From: Phycisphaerales bacterium
GTDB lineage: Bacteria > Planctomycetota > Phycisphaerae > Phycisphaerales > SM1A02
Length of the DNA stretch: 61,590 nucleotides
Direction of reading: 5' to 3'
Assembly: GCA_030749435.1 (NCBI GenBank)
Contig: JASMKH010000014.1
Coordinates: 1-61,590 of the forward strand
Part shown: piece by piece, positions 42,955 through 51,640 of the stretch
How the letters are laid out: the number at the start of each line of letters is the position of its first letter
Position numbering within the stretch: the first letter of the stretch is position 1
Translations under genes and position numbers: made by a program
The notes under the pieces: model-generated
Database searches by the model: none
Seen by the model: only the letters and a program-made list of their open reading frames with translations
What the model was told of the DNA's origin: nothing

Positions 42955-43413
42955 TCAGGGTGTGGGCGGACCGGTTGCCGCCGCCTCCTGAACAACTGCC
43001 GAGCCGGAAAACCCGGCAGTGGGTCGGTATCCCCAGTCGGCCAGCGTCTGAGCAAAGGTGCTGGTGTCGAGGTAGTACAGCCCGCCCCCGACATGGATAC
43101 GGGTCCCGGGCTGAATGTTCGCAGGAAGGACAATGGGCAACTCCGCCACCCGGTCGAATCCCGGGGAGAGCACCATCCCGCCATCATGTCGGCCGTGCCA
43201 CGCTGATCGTCCGGGCATCGTCACCGTGTAGTCGTATTCGACGAGCCGGATGGACCGAGGGTTGGGATTGACCACTCGGACCGCGACGGTGCCAGCCGAT
43301 GCCATGTCCGACCGCTGATCGATTGTGGCATCTCCGCGGACGTTGACGGAGGGGGCGGTTACACAGCCACCGAGGAGACAGGCGCACAAGACGGCAGGCG
43401 AGAGCTTCAACAT
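42955..43413 (-). CDS. Lipoprotein with LEA14/WHy-like domain
   Basis: A 152-residue predicted lipoprotein: signal ending in lipobox LGGC (Cys17), then a beta-sandwich-like domain with VRVVNPNPRSIRLVEYDYTV, typical of LEA type 2/WHy proteins, and a later strand LPIVLPANIQPG. In bacteria these small envelope lipoproteins are linked to desiccation or stress, but direct evidence is thin. It is transcribed away from the pilus cluster. Confidence 0.75.
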   Translation of the reverse strand: MLKLSPAVLCACLLGGCVTAPSVNVRGDATIDQRSDMASAGTVAVRVVNPNPRSIRLVEYDYTVTMPGRSAWHGRHDGGMVLSPGFDRVAELPIVLPANIQPGTRIHVGGGLYYLDTSTFAQTLADWGYRPTAGFSGSAVVQEAAATGPPTP

Positions 43414-43580
43414 GCACGGAACGATACCACCCGATGGCCTTCCCTACAGACCGGCCAGCCGGAGCACCCATCATCCGTGTCCGGTAAAGCGGAAGGACCC
43501 TCTCAGGACAGGTGCCGCATCAACCGATGCCGATCGGGGGGGCCCCGGAGTGAGTCCGGGCCGGACTTCGCGAGGTACCC

Positions 43581-44636
43581 ATGGAACTTGACGCCATTCT
43601 TCATCAGGCGGCCCGGCAGGGTTCGAGCGACGTCCATCTCGTTCCCGGGCACGTCCCCATGGTCCGAATCGATACCGTGATGACCGGGCTGGATTTGCCG
43701 GTGCTGACGGCAGGGGTCATTGAGGCGTTCGCCCGCGGGATGGCCTCATCGGAGCAGATGAATCGCCTCACTGCCCAGAAGGACCTGGACCTGTCCTACG
43801 CCGTTGACGGGCTTGGGCGATTCCGTGTCAACATTCATCGGCAACGCAGTGGCATGGCGATGGCCATGCGCTCCATTCGAGAGACGGTCCCGCCACTTGA
43901 GTCGCTCAATCTGCCGCCGGTGGTGCAACGCTTCGCCAACCTTCCGCGAGGCCTCGTTCTGGTGACGGGCGATACCGGGAGCGGAAAGTCGACGACGCTC
44001 GCCGCTGTCATTCAGGCAATCAACGCCAAGGACCGCAAGCACATCATCACGTTGGAGGACCCCATCGAATACACCTTCGAGTCCCGGCAGTGCCTCATCG
44101 AGCAGCGGGAACTCGGGGAGGACATCCCGACATTCGCCTCCGGTCTGAAGCACGCGTTGCGGCAGGATCCCGACATCATCCTGGTCGGTGAGATGCGCGA
44201 CCTCGAGACGACCGCGCTTGCGATGAGTGCTGCGGAGACCGGACACCTGGTGCTCTCGACGCTGCATACCGTGAGCGCTTCGCAGACGGTTGAGCGGATC
44301 ATTGATATGTACCCGGCGAATCAACAGAACCAGATCAGATCCATGCTGGGCAACACGCTGCAGGCGGTCGTGTCGCAGTCGCTGTTCCCACGGTCTGACG
44401 GCGACGGCATGGTGCCGGCCGTCGAAATCCTGCTTTGCACGCCAGCCGTTCGGAATCTCATTCGGGAGAACCGGACCTTCGAGATTCCAAATGTCATTGA
44501 GACGAGCCGGAGCCTCGGCATGACGACACTCGATGCATCGATCGCCGAGTTGTGCTTCAACGGCATGATCTCCAGAGAAGACGCCATCTCGCGAGCTGCG
44601 CACCCCGAAGCGATGGAGCGGGCGCTCGCCGCCTGA
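43581..44636 (+). CDS. PilT/PilU-family twitching-motility ATPase
   Basis: A 351-residue hexameric secretion ATPase. The N-terminal PAS-like domain (about 1-100, SSDVHLVPGHVPMVRI) is followed by the ATPase core: Walker A GDTGSGKS (130-137), Asp box (ITLEDPIEYTF), Walker B ILVGEMRDLE (200-209) and His box (GHLVLSTLHT). It would power pilus retraction, or a pseudopilus, in the cytoplasm under the platform protein. The C-terminal region (LDASIAELCFNGMISREDAI) matches PilT. It begins the pilus cluster; no PilB extension ATPase is in the window. Confidence 0.93.
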   Translation: MELDAILHQAARQGSSDVHLVPGHVPMVRIDTVMTGLDLPVLTAGVIEAFARGMASSEQMNRLTAQKDLDLSYAVDGLGRFRVNIHRQRSGMAMAMRSIRETVPPLESLNLPPVVQRFANLPRGLVLVTGDTGSGKSTTLAAVIQAINAKDRKHIITLEDPIEYTFESRQCLIEQRELGEDIPTFASGLKHALRQDPDIILVGEMRDLETTALAMSAAETGHLVLSTLHTVSASQTVERIIDMYPANQQNQIRSMLGNTLQAVVSQSLFPRSDGDGMVPAVEILLCTPAVRNLIRENRTFEIPNVIETSRSLGMTTLDASIAELCFNGMISREDAISRAAHPEAMERALAA

Positions 44637-44642
44637 TTGCCT

Positions 44643-45869
44643 ATGCCCTCGTATCAATGGGAAGTTCGTACGGCCAGCGGGGGCATCGAGTCGGGTCTGA
44701 TTCAGGCCGACACGGTCGGCGCAGCATCGATGCAGCTCCGCAGTCAGGGGCATCATGTCCTGAAACTGGTTCCCCAGGTTGAGCGCCGCGTGGACTGGAG
44801 CCGCGTGTGGGAGATTCTGAATGCCGGAACGGGACCCTCGCAGAAGGAGGTACTCGACTTCACCGTGCAATTGGCCGTCATGGTCAGGGCGGGGATCAAT
44901 CTCAGGATGGCACTTGACGGCATCGCGGAGCAGACGAGCAATGCCAGGTTTCGACGGGTCATTCTCCAGATCCGAGCCGACATCGAGGCCGGAAAGTCAT
45001 TCTCCGAGTCGATTGCGCGGCACCCGAAACTCTTCAACGCCCTGTATGTGAACATGGTTCGCGCCTCGGAGATGTCCGGCTCATTCGCCAAGATGCTCGA
45101 TCGCATTGCCGGTTTCATGGCGCAGCAGCAGGAAACAAGAAAGATGGTGATCGGGGCAAGCATCTACCCGGGCGTCATTGCCACAATGGCGATTGGCGTG
45201 ACGGTGTTTCTGCTGACCTTCGTTCTGCCCCGCTTCGCCGGTGTGTTCGAGGGCAAGGAAGAGGTGCTTCCCGGCCCGACAAAGATGCTGCTTGGGCTTT
45301 CAGAGTGGATGGTGACAAACTGGCATGTGCTCGTCGGCATGGTGGTGGCGGCGGCGATCGGGATCCTCTTTTCGCTTCGGACGGATCCCGGCCGCCGTGT
45401 GGCCGACCGGGTCAAGCTCGTAGCGCCTCTGTTCAGACGCATGTTCAGAGCGCTCTACGTCAGCCGTTCACTACAGACCATGGGCGAGTTGCTCAACGCC
45501 GGCGTACCGGTCCTCGATGCAGTCAGCGTTACCGGGGACATCTCGGGCAATTGTCAGTACCGCGACTTGTGGCGCCGGGTGCAGTCATCAGTCCGCGAAG
45601 GGCGCAAGATCCACGAGGAACTTGAGCAGTCGCCACTCCTTCCCGGTTCGGTCGTGCAGATGGTTGCCGCTGGCGAGGAGTCGGGTCGACTCGGAGAGGT
45701 GCTGGCCGAGGTTGCGGAGTTCTATCAGCGTGTCCTTCGGGACGCGATCAAGGCGATGACGAGCATGATCGAGCCGCTCCTCATCGTCATCATGGGTTCC
45801 ATCGTTGGGTTCATCGCGATGGCGATCATCCTTCCGATCTTCAAGATGAGTTCATTGGTGTCAGGATGA
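44643..45869 (+). CDS. PilC/GspF-family inner-membrane platform protein
   Basis: About 408 residues. A short N-terminal domain (about 1-60) is followed by two GspF repeats, each a cytoplasmic helical bundle (FTVQLAVMVRAGINLRMALD; RSLQTMGELLNAGVPVLDAV) with membrane helices near 175-200, 225-245 and 375-400. This protein anchors the pilus motor and pilin assembly. ATG 44643 lies 6 bp after the pilT stop; an in-frame TTG at 44637 is possible. The next gene overlaps by 4 bp. Confidence 0.92.
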   Translation: MPSYQWEVRTASGGIESGLIQADTVGAASMQLRSQGHHVLKLVPQVERRVDWSRVWEILNAGTGPSQKEVLDFTVQLAVMVRAGINLRMALDGIAEQTSNARFRRVILQIRADIEAGKSFSESIARHPKLFNALYVNMVRASEMSGSFAKMLDRIAGFMAQQQETRKMVIGASIYPGVIATMAIGVTVFLLTFVLPRFAGVFEGKEEVLPGPTKMLLGLSEWMVTNWHVLVGMVVAAAIGILFSLRTDPGRRVADRVKLVAPLFRRMFRALYVSRSLQTMGELLNAGVPVLDAVSVTGDISGNCQYRDLWRRVQSSVREGRKIHEELEQSPLLPGSVVQMVAAGEESGRLGEVLAEVAEFYQRVLRDAIKAMTSMIEPLLIVIMGSIVGFIAMAIILPIFKMSSLVSG

Positions 45870-46396
45870 GCAGACGAGTGTGCAGTTCGTCGCGGGGATT
45901 CACGCTGGTGGAGACGGCACTGGCGATCGTCATCGTGGCAACCGGGATGCTGGCCATGGTGGCGGCCAACCAGGCGTTCATCATGCAGAATGACTGGGGC
46001 GAGCGAGCGGCGCAGGCCGCCCGGCTCGGCGGCGAGATTCGGGAACGGAGTCTCACGATGCCGATCTTCGACCCCGTTACCGCGAACGCCACGTGGGGTC
46101 CGGAGGCTGGCGAAGCGTCCGTGGCTGACTGGGACGACATGGACGATTTCGATGATTTGGACGCGAGTGGTTGGGCAGGCACCGGACCGATCGACGCGAC
46201 GGGCGCGGTGATTCCCGGCATGTCTCAGTGGCGGCAGGCCGTCCGGGTCGAGTCGGTCGACCCGGTGGATCTGGGCACGGTGGTGTCCGACGGAAGTTCC
46301 GAAGCGGTCCGCGTGTCGGTCGACGTGTTCTGGCGGGACGATCCCTCTGCGGCCAGTGAACTGGTGACGACCGTGACATGGGTGCACGTGCGATGA
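45866..46396 (+). CDS. Type IV pilin-like minor protein (PilV/GspI-like)
   Basis: A 176-residue prepilin. The N-terminus has the prepilin peptidase site Gly11-Phe12 with Glu16 (RGFTLVETALAIVIVATGML), followed by a ~25-residue hydrophobic helix. The rest has an Asp-rich stretch (DWDDMDDFDDLDA, about 90-102). It overlaps the platform gene and the next gene by 4 bp each, fitting a minor-pilin priming complex. Confidence 0.85.
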   Translation: MSRRVCSSSRGFTLVETALAIVIVATGMLAMVAANQAFIMQNDWGERAAQAARLGGEIRERSLTMPIFDPVTANATWGPEAGEASVADWDDMDDFDDLDASGWAGTGPIDATGAVIPGMSQWRQAVRVESVDPVDLGTVVSDGSSEAVRVSVDVFWRDDPSAASELVTTVTWVHVR

Positions 46397-48741
46397 GTCG
46401 ACGGCAGATGACAGTTCTTCGTCGGGGCGTGTCCTCGGTTCTGGCGATGATCTTTGTCGCGCTGGTCGCGTCGCTGACGGCCGTCATGGCCATTGTGTCG
46501 GAGGGCAACGTTCGGAGCGCCGAATCCGCCATCCGCGTCTCGCGCAGCCTCAGCGCTGCAGAGAGCGGGCTGCAGGCGGCCGCGTGGCGACTCGGCCGCG
46601 AGTCGAACCGATTCATCGTCGAAGCAGGCGACCTGGACGATGGGTTCGGGGATCGGTTGTGGCAAGGGACCTGGACCGGTGCGGACGGCACCGTGGAGGT
46701 ACTTCCCGCGGACGGCTATACCCCGCCGGTCGCCAGCGGGGACGGCCTCATGCACGCTGTCTACGATGCGCACCTCTATCACGACGACCATGCGGATGTG
46801 TACGAAGGCGGTGTGCTTGTTCAGGCGGTGATTGATGAGTCTGAGGCGATCGTCGAGTCGCAGGGCATTCCGATTCGAGATGGCGCCGATGCGCCTTGGT
46901 TCCAATTGCGCTACGAGATGCTCGCCGACGGAAGTGGTGTGCGTGTCACGAGCCGAGGCGTTGCTGACGATGTTCAACGGATCGTGCAGTTGGACTTCAT
47001 GTTGGAGAAGCGGATTGAGTACGCCCTGCTGGGTCAGAGTCGGATCATGGTCGGCAAGAACGTGTTGATCGAGGGTCCGGTCGGGGCGCTCTACGGCACA
47101 GTCTCAGGCGAACTCGATCCTGAGAATGGCGACCCTCTGGTGGTTCGAAGTGACTTCTACGATCTCGACGCGGTGAACCTGGATCCTCTGCTTGACACCC
47201 TTCATGCCCTCGTGGCGGTGTTTGATGTCGACGGCGATGGGCGACTTCGGCCCGGGCACGCGATCGAAGGTTCGGTCATCTCGGGTGACCCCGACATGCA
47301 GGACTACGACGGCGATCAATACGTGGATGATTTCGATCTCTTCCTGGGTGTGTTTGACACCGACTCCGACGCGATGGTCGTGTTTGACCCGGCACTGGCT
47401 CAAACGGCTGGCTGGGGTGCGATGGCCGATGAGTTCGACGCTGATGACGACATGGCCACGCTTCTTGACATGGCAGATGCTGATCGGAACAGGGACGGCG
47501 CCGTGAACAGCCTCGACACGGCCATGGGTTGGAACGATGGCATCCTGGATGCGCGCGACCGATATGCCAAGATCCGAGGCCACATGAACTTTGCCGCCAG
47601 TGCCTCGGCCTGGGAAGCGGCCCGGAGTGCTGACTGGCAGTCACGCGTCGAGGGTGTGGTTCGCCCGGAGCAGTGGGTCGCCCCCGCGACGTTCGACGTC
47701 GGCGAGCCGTTCCTGCTCTCGCTCACGAGCGACATGTTCCTGAACTCGCAGACCTGGTACGAGGACAAGGCCGACCTCGGCGCGGACTTCCCGTCGCAGG
47801 TTGTTTCAAACGGCGGCTGGTCCGGCGAGACGACCGAGCCGGAGCCGGTGCCGTGGGGCTCGGACGGCGCCTACGACCTGTTTGATCGACCGGTCTATCG
47901 CAACATGGTCTTCGAGGACGTCAAGATTCCGATGGGAACCAATGCACTGTTCGTCGATTGCTGGTTCATCGGTGTGACGTGGGTCGAAACGACCGAGACA
48001 TGCGAGGACGTCAATTGGAATTACGCAGGCGCCCGCGAGACCGGTCCGGGCGGTGTGCCGCAGCTCCGATTCCCGGACATCACCGCGTTCTCCGGCGGCA
48101 CTGAGTACACGGATACCAGTGTCGCGTCCAACAACCTTCGGTTCGACGGATGTACATTTCTCGGGACTCTGGCCGGAGATCGCCCGCTCGAGTACGCCCA
48201 CTGGCGGAACAAGATCCAACTGACCGGGGCCTCTCGGTTCTACATCGATCCGGAGGACCCCAACCTGCTTGCCGAGTCTGATGCTTCGGCGCTGCAGACC
48301 TACCTGCTGGCGATGTCCGAGTCGGATCGCCTGGAGATGGCGCGGACCAGCATGCTCCTGCCGGGCTGGTCGGTGGATGTCGGGAACTTCGACAGCGACA
48401 CCAGCACACCGGTGCAACTCACCGGGACCATTGTGACCGGGCTGATCGACATCCGCGGGGCAGCAGATGTGCACGGAACACTTATGACGACATTCCGGCC
48501 GGTGGAGACCGAAGGTCCGCTCTATTACGGTGGAACCCCCGACGCCTTCAACACAACGCTCGGGTACTTCGGAAGCGACGATGGCGATCAGGAGGGCGTC
48601 GACGTCGACGATCCCGGCTTCGGCGGATTCGGAAGCATCACAATCACCTACGACGAAGACGCACTGCTGCCGGACGGGATTCCCTGGCCCCTGCTCGCCA
48701 GCCCGGAGTCACCCACCTGGTACGAGGGCGGGACATGGTGA
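46393..48741 (+). CDS. PilX-like pilus-associated protein with EF-hand/dockerin-like loops
   Basis: A 782-residue protein. The N-terminal region (SVLAMIFVALVASLTAVMAI, then SLSAAESGLQAAAWRL) matches PilX-type proteins, which lack the Gly-Phe-Thr cleavage motif but carry the single helix and 'AAESG' signature. A body with beta-rich segments follows. Between residues about 278 and 375 are three calcium-type loops: DVDGDGRLRPGH, DYDGDQYVDDFD and DADRNRDGAVNSLD. The remainder (about 400-780) has no recognised domain and may form the tip adhesin. ATG 46393 overlaps the preceding stop, and the last 7 bp overlap the PilW-like gene. Confidence 0.78.
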   Translation: MSRRQMTVLRRGVSSVLAMIFVALVASLTAVMAIVSEGNVRSAESAIRVSRSLSAAESGLQAAAWRLGRESNRFIVEAGDLDDGFGDRLWQGTWTGADGTVEVLPADGYTPPVASGDGLMHAVYDAHLYHDDHADVYEGGVLVQAVIDESEAIVESQGIPIRDGADAPWFQLRYEMLADGSGVRVTSRGVADDVQRIVQLDFMLEKRIEYALLGQSRIMVGKNVLIEGPVGALYGTVSGELDPENGDPLVVRSDFYDLDAVNLDPLLDTLHALVAVFDVDGDGRLRPGHAIEGSVISGDPDMQDYDGDQYVDDFDLFLGVFDTDSDAMVVFDPALAQTAGWGAMADEFDADDDMATLLDMADADRNRDGAVNSLDTAMGWNDGILDARDRYAKIRGHMNFAASASAWEAARSADWQSRVEGVVRPEQWVAPATFDVGEPFLLSLTSDMFLNSQTWYEDKADLGADFPSQVVSNGGWSGETTEPEPVPWGSDGAYDLFDRPVYRNMVFEDVKIPMGTNALFVDCWFIGVTWVETTETCEDVNWNYAGARETGPGGVPQLRFPDITAFSGGTEYTDTSVASNNLRFDGCTFLGTLAGDRPLEYAHWRNKIQLTGASRFYIDPEDPNLLAESDASALQTYLLAMSESDRLEMARTSMLLPGWSVDVGNFDSDTSTPVQLTGTIVTGLIDIRGAADVHGTLMTTFRPVETEGPLYYGGTPDAFNTTLGYFGSDDGDQEGVDVDDPGFGGFGSITITYDEDALLPDGIPWPLLASPESPTWYEGGTW

Positions 48742-49304
48742 AGTCACTGAGACGTCGCGGCTTCTCGCTGGTCGAGGTTCTGATTGCGCTGGCCATCAGC
48801 GTGGTCCTGCTGCTCGCAACCATGATGGCCCTTCGATCGAGCTTCGAGACGTATCGGCGAAGCGCCGAATCGGTATCAGCCAATGTGTCCGGGCGGCTCA
48901 TTGTCGAGCGGCTCCAGATGATGATCCGGGGGGGTGTCGAGTTCCTGCCGCTGCCGAACGGCCCGAACAGCAACAGCGTGGACTCGGACTCGATCTCGAT
49001 TCAGTCCGCTGACGGATCCTGGACGACCGTGCGGTGGGATGCACCGACCAGCACCATCCGATGGGAGCAGGGCGCCAACAGTTGGCCCATGCTGGAGGGC
49101 GTGACCCAGCTTCTCGGTGGTGCCGGGCTGCCCGTTTCGCCGTTCAGGATGCGATTTCGAGACGGCCGGTGGCTCACTCACGCCACGATTGATCTGGTTG
49201 TGGATGGCAACGACGTGACCAGCACCGATCTCGATCAGGAGGACGTTCCGGAGATGCGCTTTGTCGGATCGGCCATGCCGCGGCGGGTTGCGTGGGGGGA
49301 GTAG
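48735..49304 (+). CDS. Type IV pilin-like minor protein (PilW/GspJ-like)
   Basis: A 189-residue prepilin with the cleavage site Gly9-Phe10 and Glu14 (RRGFSLVEVLIALAISVVLL), a hydrophobic helix to about residue 32 and a polar C-terminal domain. It is the last gene of the pilus run and overlaps the PilX-like gene by 7 bp. Together with the PilV- and PilX-like proteins it would form the minor-pilin tip. Major pilin, PilB, PilQ, PilM-P and prepilin peptidase are not in the window. Confidence 0.85.
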   Translation: MVKSLRRRGFSLVEVLIALAISVVLLLATMMALRSSFETYRRSAESVSANVSGRLIVERLQMMIRGGVEFLPLPNGPNSNSVDSDSISIQSADGSWTTVRWDAPTSTIRWEQGANSWPMLEGVTQLLGGAGLPVSPFRMRFRDGRWLTHATIDLVVDGNDVTSTDLDQEDVPEMRFVGSAMPRRVAWGE

Positions 49305-49349
49305 GCCGCTCCGCCAGCCCGAGTCTCGGTCTGGATATCCTGACGGCCC

Positions 49350-49724
49350 ATGTTCAGCCTCCAAGTGGAACGAGTCTTCTCCGCGGCCCATGCGATCGTC
49401 ATCGGTGGCGCGCGTGAGGCCCTGCACGGGCACGACTGGCGAGTCCGGGTCACCGTGACGGGTGAGGTTCTCGACGACGACGGGCTTCTGTGCGACTTTC
49501 ATCTTCTGGAGCGATTGGTCGACGCGGCCATCGGGCCACTGCGAGACAGCACACTCAACGACGCACCACCGTTCTCGGCCCTCAACCCGACCGCCGAGCA
49601 TGTGGCGATGCACTTGGCGAGCGCAGTGCAGGTGGGACTTCCCACGGGCCTTTCGATGCTCAGGGTGGCGGTGACGGAGGCGCCCGGCTGCGAGGCTGCG
49701 TACACCATGGAGCTTCACCGATGA
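49350..49724 (+). CDS. 6-pyruvoyltetrahydropterin synthase/QueD-family protein lacking the usual catalytic Cys
   Basis: A 124-residue T-fold enzyme. The zinc ligands are visible: His14 (FSAAH), His26 and His28 (LHGHDW). QueD and PTPS normally have Cys four residues before the HGH (CxxxHGH); here that position is Arg22, followed by Glu23 (AREALHGH). A C-terminal TEAPGCEAAYT segment with Glu110 matches the pterin-anchoring Glu. The reaction is therefore uncertain: possibly a variant folate or queuosine step. The stop overlaps the next gene start (ATGA), linking it to the phosphosugar mutase. Confidence 0.75.
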   Translation: MFSLQVERVFSAAHAIVIGGAREALHGHDWRVRVTVTGEVLDDDGLLCDFHLLERLVDAAIGPLRDSTLNDAPPFSALNPTAEHVAMHLASAVQVGLPTGLSMLRVAVTEAPGCEAAYTMELHR

Positions 49725-51082
49725 GCACCGCCCCACTCATGCTCGGCGTTTCGGGCGCCAGAGGAATCGTCGATGAGACGATGACCGAAGCGGTCGCCCG
49801 CCGATTCGCCGGGTGCTGGGGGGCGCACCTTGCCGAGGCGAGCAAGTCACCGACCATCTGCCTCGGTCGTGACAGCAGACCCTCCGGAGCACGCTTTGCG
49901 GCCGCTGCCGCTGCGGGGCTGGCCGGAGCAGGATGCCGGGTTGTTGATCTCGGCGTGGTGGCGACGCCGACGGTCGGTGTGATGATCGGCGCGACCCGCG
50001 CCGCGGGAGGCGTTGTGATCACGGCCTCTCACAATCCTGCAGAGTGGAACGGACTCAAACTGCTTGACCAGTTTGGAACCGCGCCCGATCCGGATCTTGC
50101 GGCCCGAATCATCGCCGCCTTCAGGGGAACGGACGAGGTCGAAGTGGCCACATGCTCGGGGGAGATTGAGCAGGAGTCACGGGCCACGGACACGCACGTG
50201 TCCAGGGTCCTTGGACGCATCAACCCGATGCCGCTGCGGGATCAGGGCTTCAACGTCGTGCTTGATTCGGTCAACGGTGCGGGTGGCCCTGGCGGACGAT
50301 TGTTGCTGGAGTATCTGGGCTGCGACGTCACGCATCTCGGGGCGGCGGCCGATGGCGACTTCTGGCATACACCCGAGCCGACGGAGGCGAACCTCACGGG
50401 GCTCTGCACCGCGGTGCGGGAGCACGGCGCCGACATCGGGTTCGCGCAGGATCCGGATGCAGACAGGCTGGCCATCGTTGACGAGCAGGGCCGCTATATC
50501 GGCGAGGAGTACACGCTGGCTTTGGCGGCGTGGAGGATGCTGCTGGATCGACCCGGTGCTGCGATCGTTGCCAATCTGTCGACGAGCCGCATGATTGACG
50601 ATGTCGCCGCAAACTTCGGCAGCCGCGTCTACAGGAGCGCGGTCGGCGAGGCCAACGTGGCGGCCCTCATGCGGGCGCAGGAGGCGGCGCTGGGCGGCGA
50701 AGGAAACGGCGGCGTCATCCTGCCTGAGATCACCTTTGTTCGGGACAGCCTTTCAGGGATGGCGCTCGTGCTGGATCTGATGCGTCTTGAGGCCAAGCCG
50801 CTTTCGGAACTTGTTGATGCGATTCCCAGATACGTCATCGTCAAGGAGAAGATCTACTTGGCTGCTCGAAGCGATCTTGACCCGGCGCTGGCGAAGATGC
50901 GGGAGGGATTCGCGGAGGCCAGAATCGATGATTGTGACGGTATCCGCGTCGATCTTCCGGCAGGTTGGGCCCATGTCCGGCCGAGCAATACCGAGCCGAT
51001 CGCCCGCATCATCGCCGAGGCTACGACGGATGGAGCGGCCCGGGAGTTGGTGTCCCGCGTGCGGACGGTCACCGGGTTGTAG
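49721..51082 (+). CDS. Phosphoglucosamine/phosphomannomutase family protein
   Basis: A 453-residue alpha-D-phosphohexomutase. The catalytic phosphoserine is Ser103 (TASHNPAEWNG), the magnesium loop is DPDADRLAI, the sugar loop is GEGNGGVI and the phosphate-binding loop is RPSNTEPIARII. GlmM-type enzymes turn glucosamine-6-P to glucosamine-1-P; the sugar-specificity loop (GEGNGG) also fits other members. A UAP-type pyrophosphorylase gene lies 2 kb downstream, which suggests UDP-GlcNAc supply for peptidoglycan and lipid A. ATG 49721 overlaps the preceding stop. Confidence 0.9.
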   Translation: MSTAPLMLGVSGARGIVDETMTEAVARRFAGCWGAHLAEASKSPTICLGRDSRPSGARFAAAAAAGLAGAGCRVVDLGVVATPTVGVMIGATRAAGGVVITASHNPAEWNGLKLLDQFGTAPDPDLAARIIAAFRGTDEVEVATCSGEIEQESRATDTHVSRVLGRINPMPLRDQGFNVVLDSVNGAGGPGGRLLLEYLGCDVTHLGAAADGDFWHTPEPTEANLTGLCTAVREHGADIGFAQDPDADRLAIVDEQGRYIGEEYTLALAAWRMLLDRPGAAIVANLSTSRMIDDVAANFGSRVYRSAVGEANVAALMRAQEAALGGEGNGGVILPEITFVRDSLSGMALVLDLMRLEAKPLSELVDAIPRYVIVKEKIYLAARSDLDPALAKMREGFAEARIDDCDGIRVDLPAGWAHVRPSNTEPIARIIAEATTDGAARELVSRVRTVTGL

Positions 51083-51100
51083 CTCGGCCCAAGGCGTTGG

Positions 51101-51640
51101 TCACGACGCCGCGGCCGCGGCCTTCCATGACTCCTGCACGGTCCACGTCAACGGCTCGCAGGTGCAGTCGATGTGGCATGCGAAGAAGCCGCCCATGTGT
51201 TCGGCGACGAGGGGCCAGATGATCTCGCGGTCGGTCCGCGGGAGATCGAGCCCGTCGATCGTGTCACGGTCAAGCCACTCAAGCGTGCCCTCGTCCATCT
51301 CATAGGCCGCGATTTCCTCGTGACCGATCGGCCGGGTGGCCTCAAAGAGGAAGAGCAACCAGTGGCACTCGCCCTCGTACGCAGTCTCCGACACCATGCC
51401 CATGAGCCGCATCTCATTGAACGGCAGCGAGACGCCGGTTTCCTCCTGGGTCTCCCTGATGGCGCAGCAGTGGGGGCTCTCGCCAGTGGTGGGCTCAAGT
51501 TTGCCGCCGGGCGGCGAGTACATGCCCTGGTTGGGTGGCTTGCAGCGATGGAGCATCAGCAGTTTGCCTTCCGCGTCCCTCAGATAGCAGAGCACGGCGA
51601 TGCGATAGGGGAGGGATCCATCGGTGAGGTCGGTCGTCAT
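51101..51640 (-). CDS. Nudix hydrolase
   Basis: A 179-residue protein with a Nudix box (GGKLEPTTGES then AIRETQEETGV, about 45-70) slightly lengthened by two residues compared with GGxxExGE. Members hydrolyse nucleoside diphosphates linked to another moiety; 8-oxo-dGTPase-like or housekeeping roles are possible but cannot be chosen. ATG 51640 overlaps the pdxJ stop by 4 bp. The C-terminal ~30 residues contain a small Cys/His cluster (FFACHIDCTCEP). Confidence 0.88.
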   Translation of the reverse strand: MTTDLTDGSLPYRIAVLCYLRDAEGKLLMLHRCKPPNQGMYSPPGGKLEPTTGESPHCCAIRETQEETGVSLPFNEMRLMGMVSETAYEGECHWLLFLFEATRPIGHEEIAAYEMDEGTLEWLDRDTIDGLDLPRTDREIIWPLVAEHMGGFFACHIDCTCEPLTWTVQESWKAAAAAS

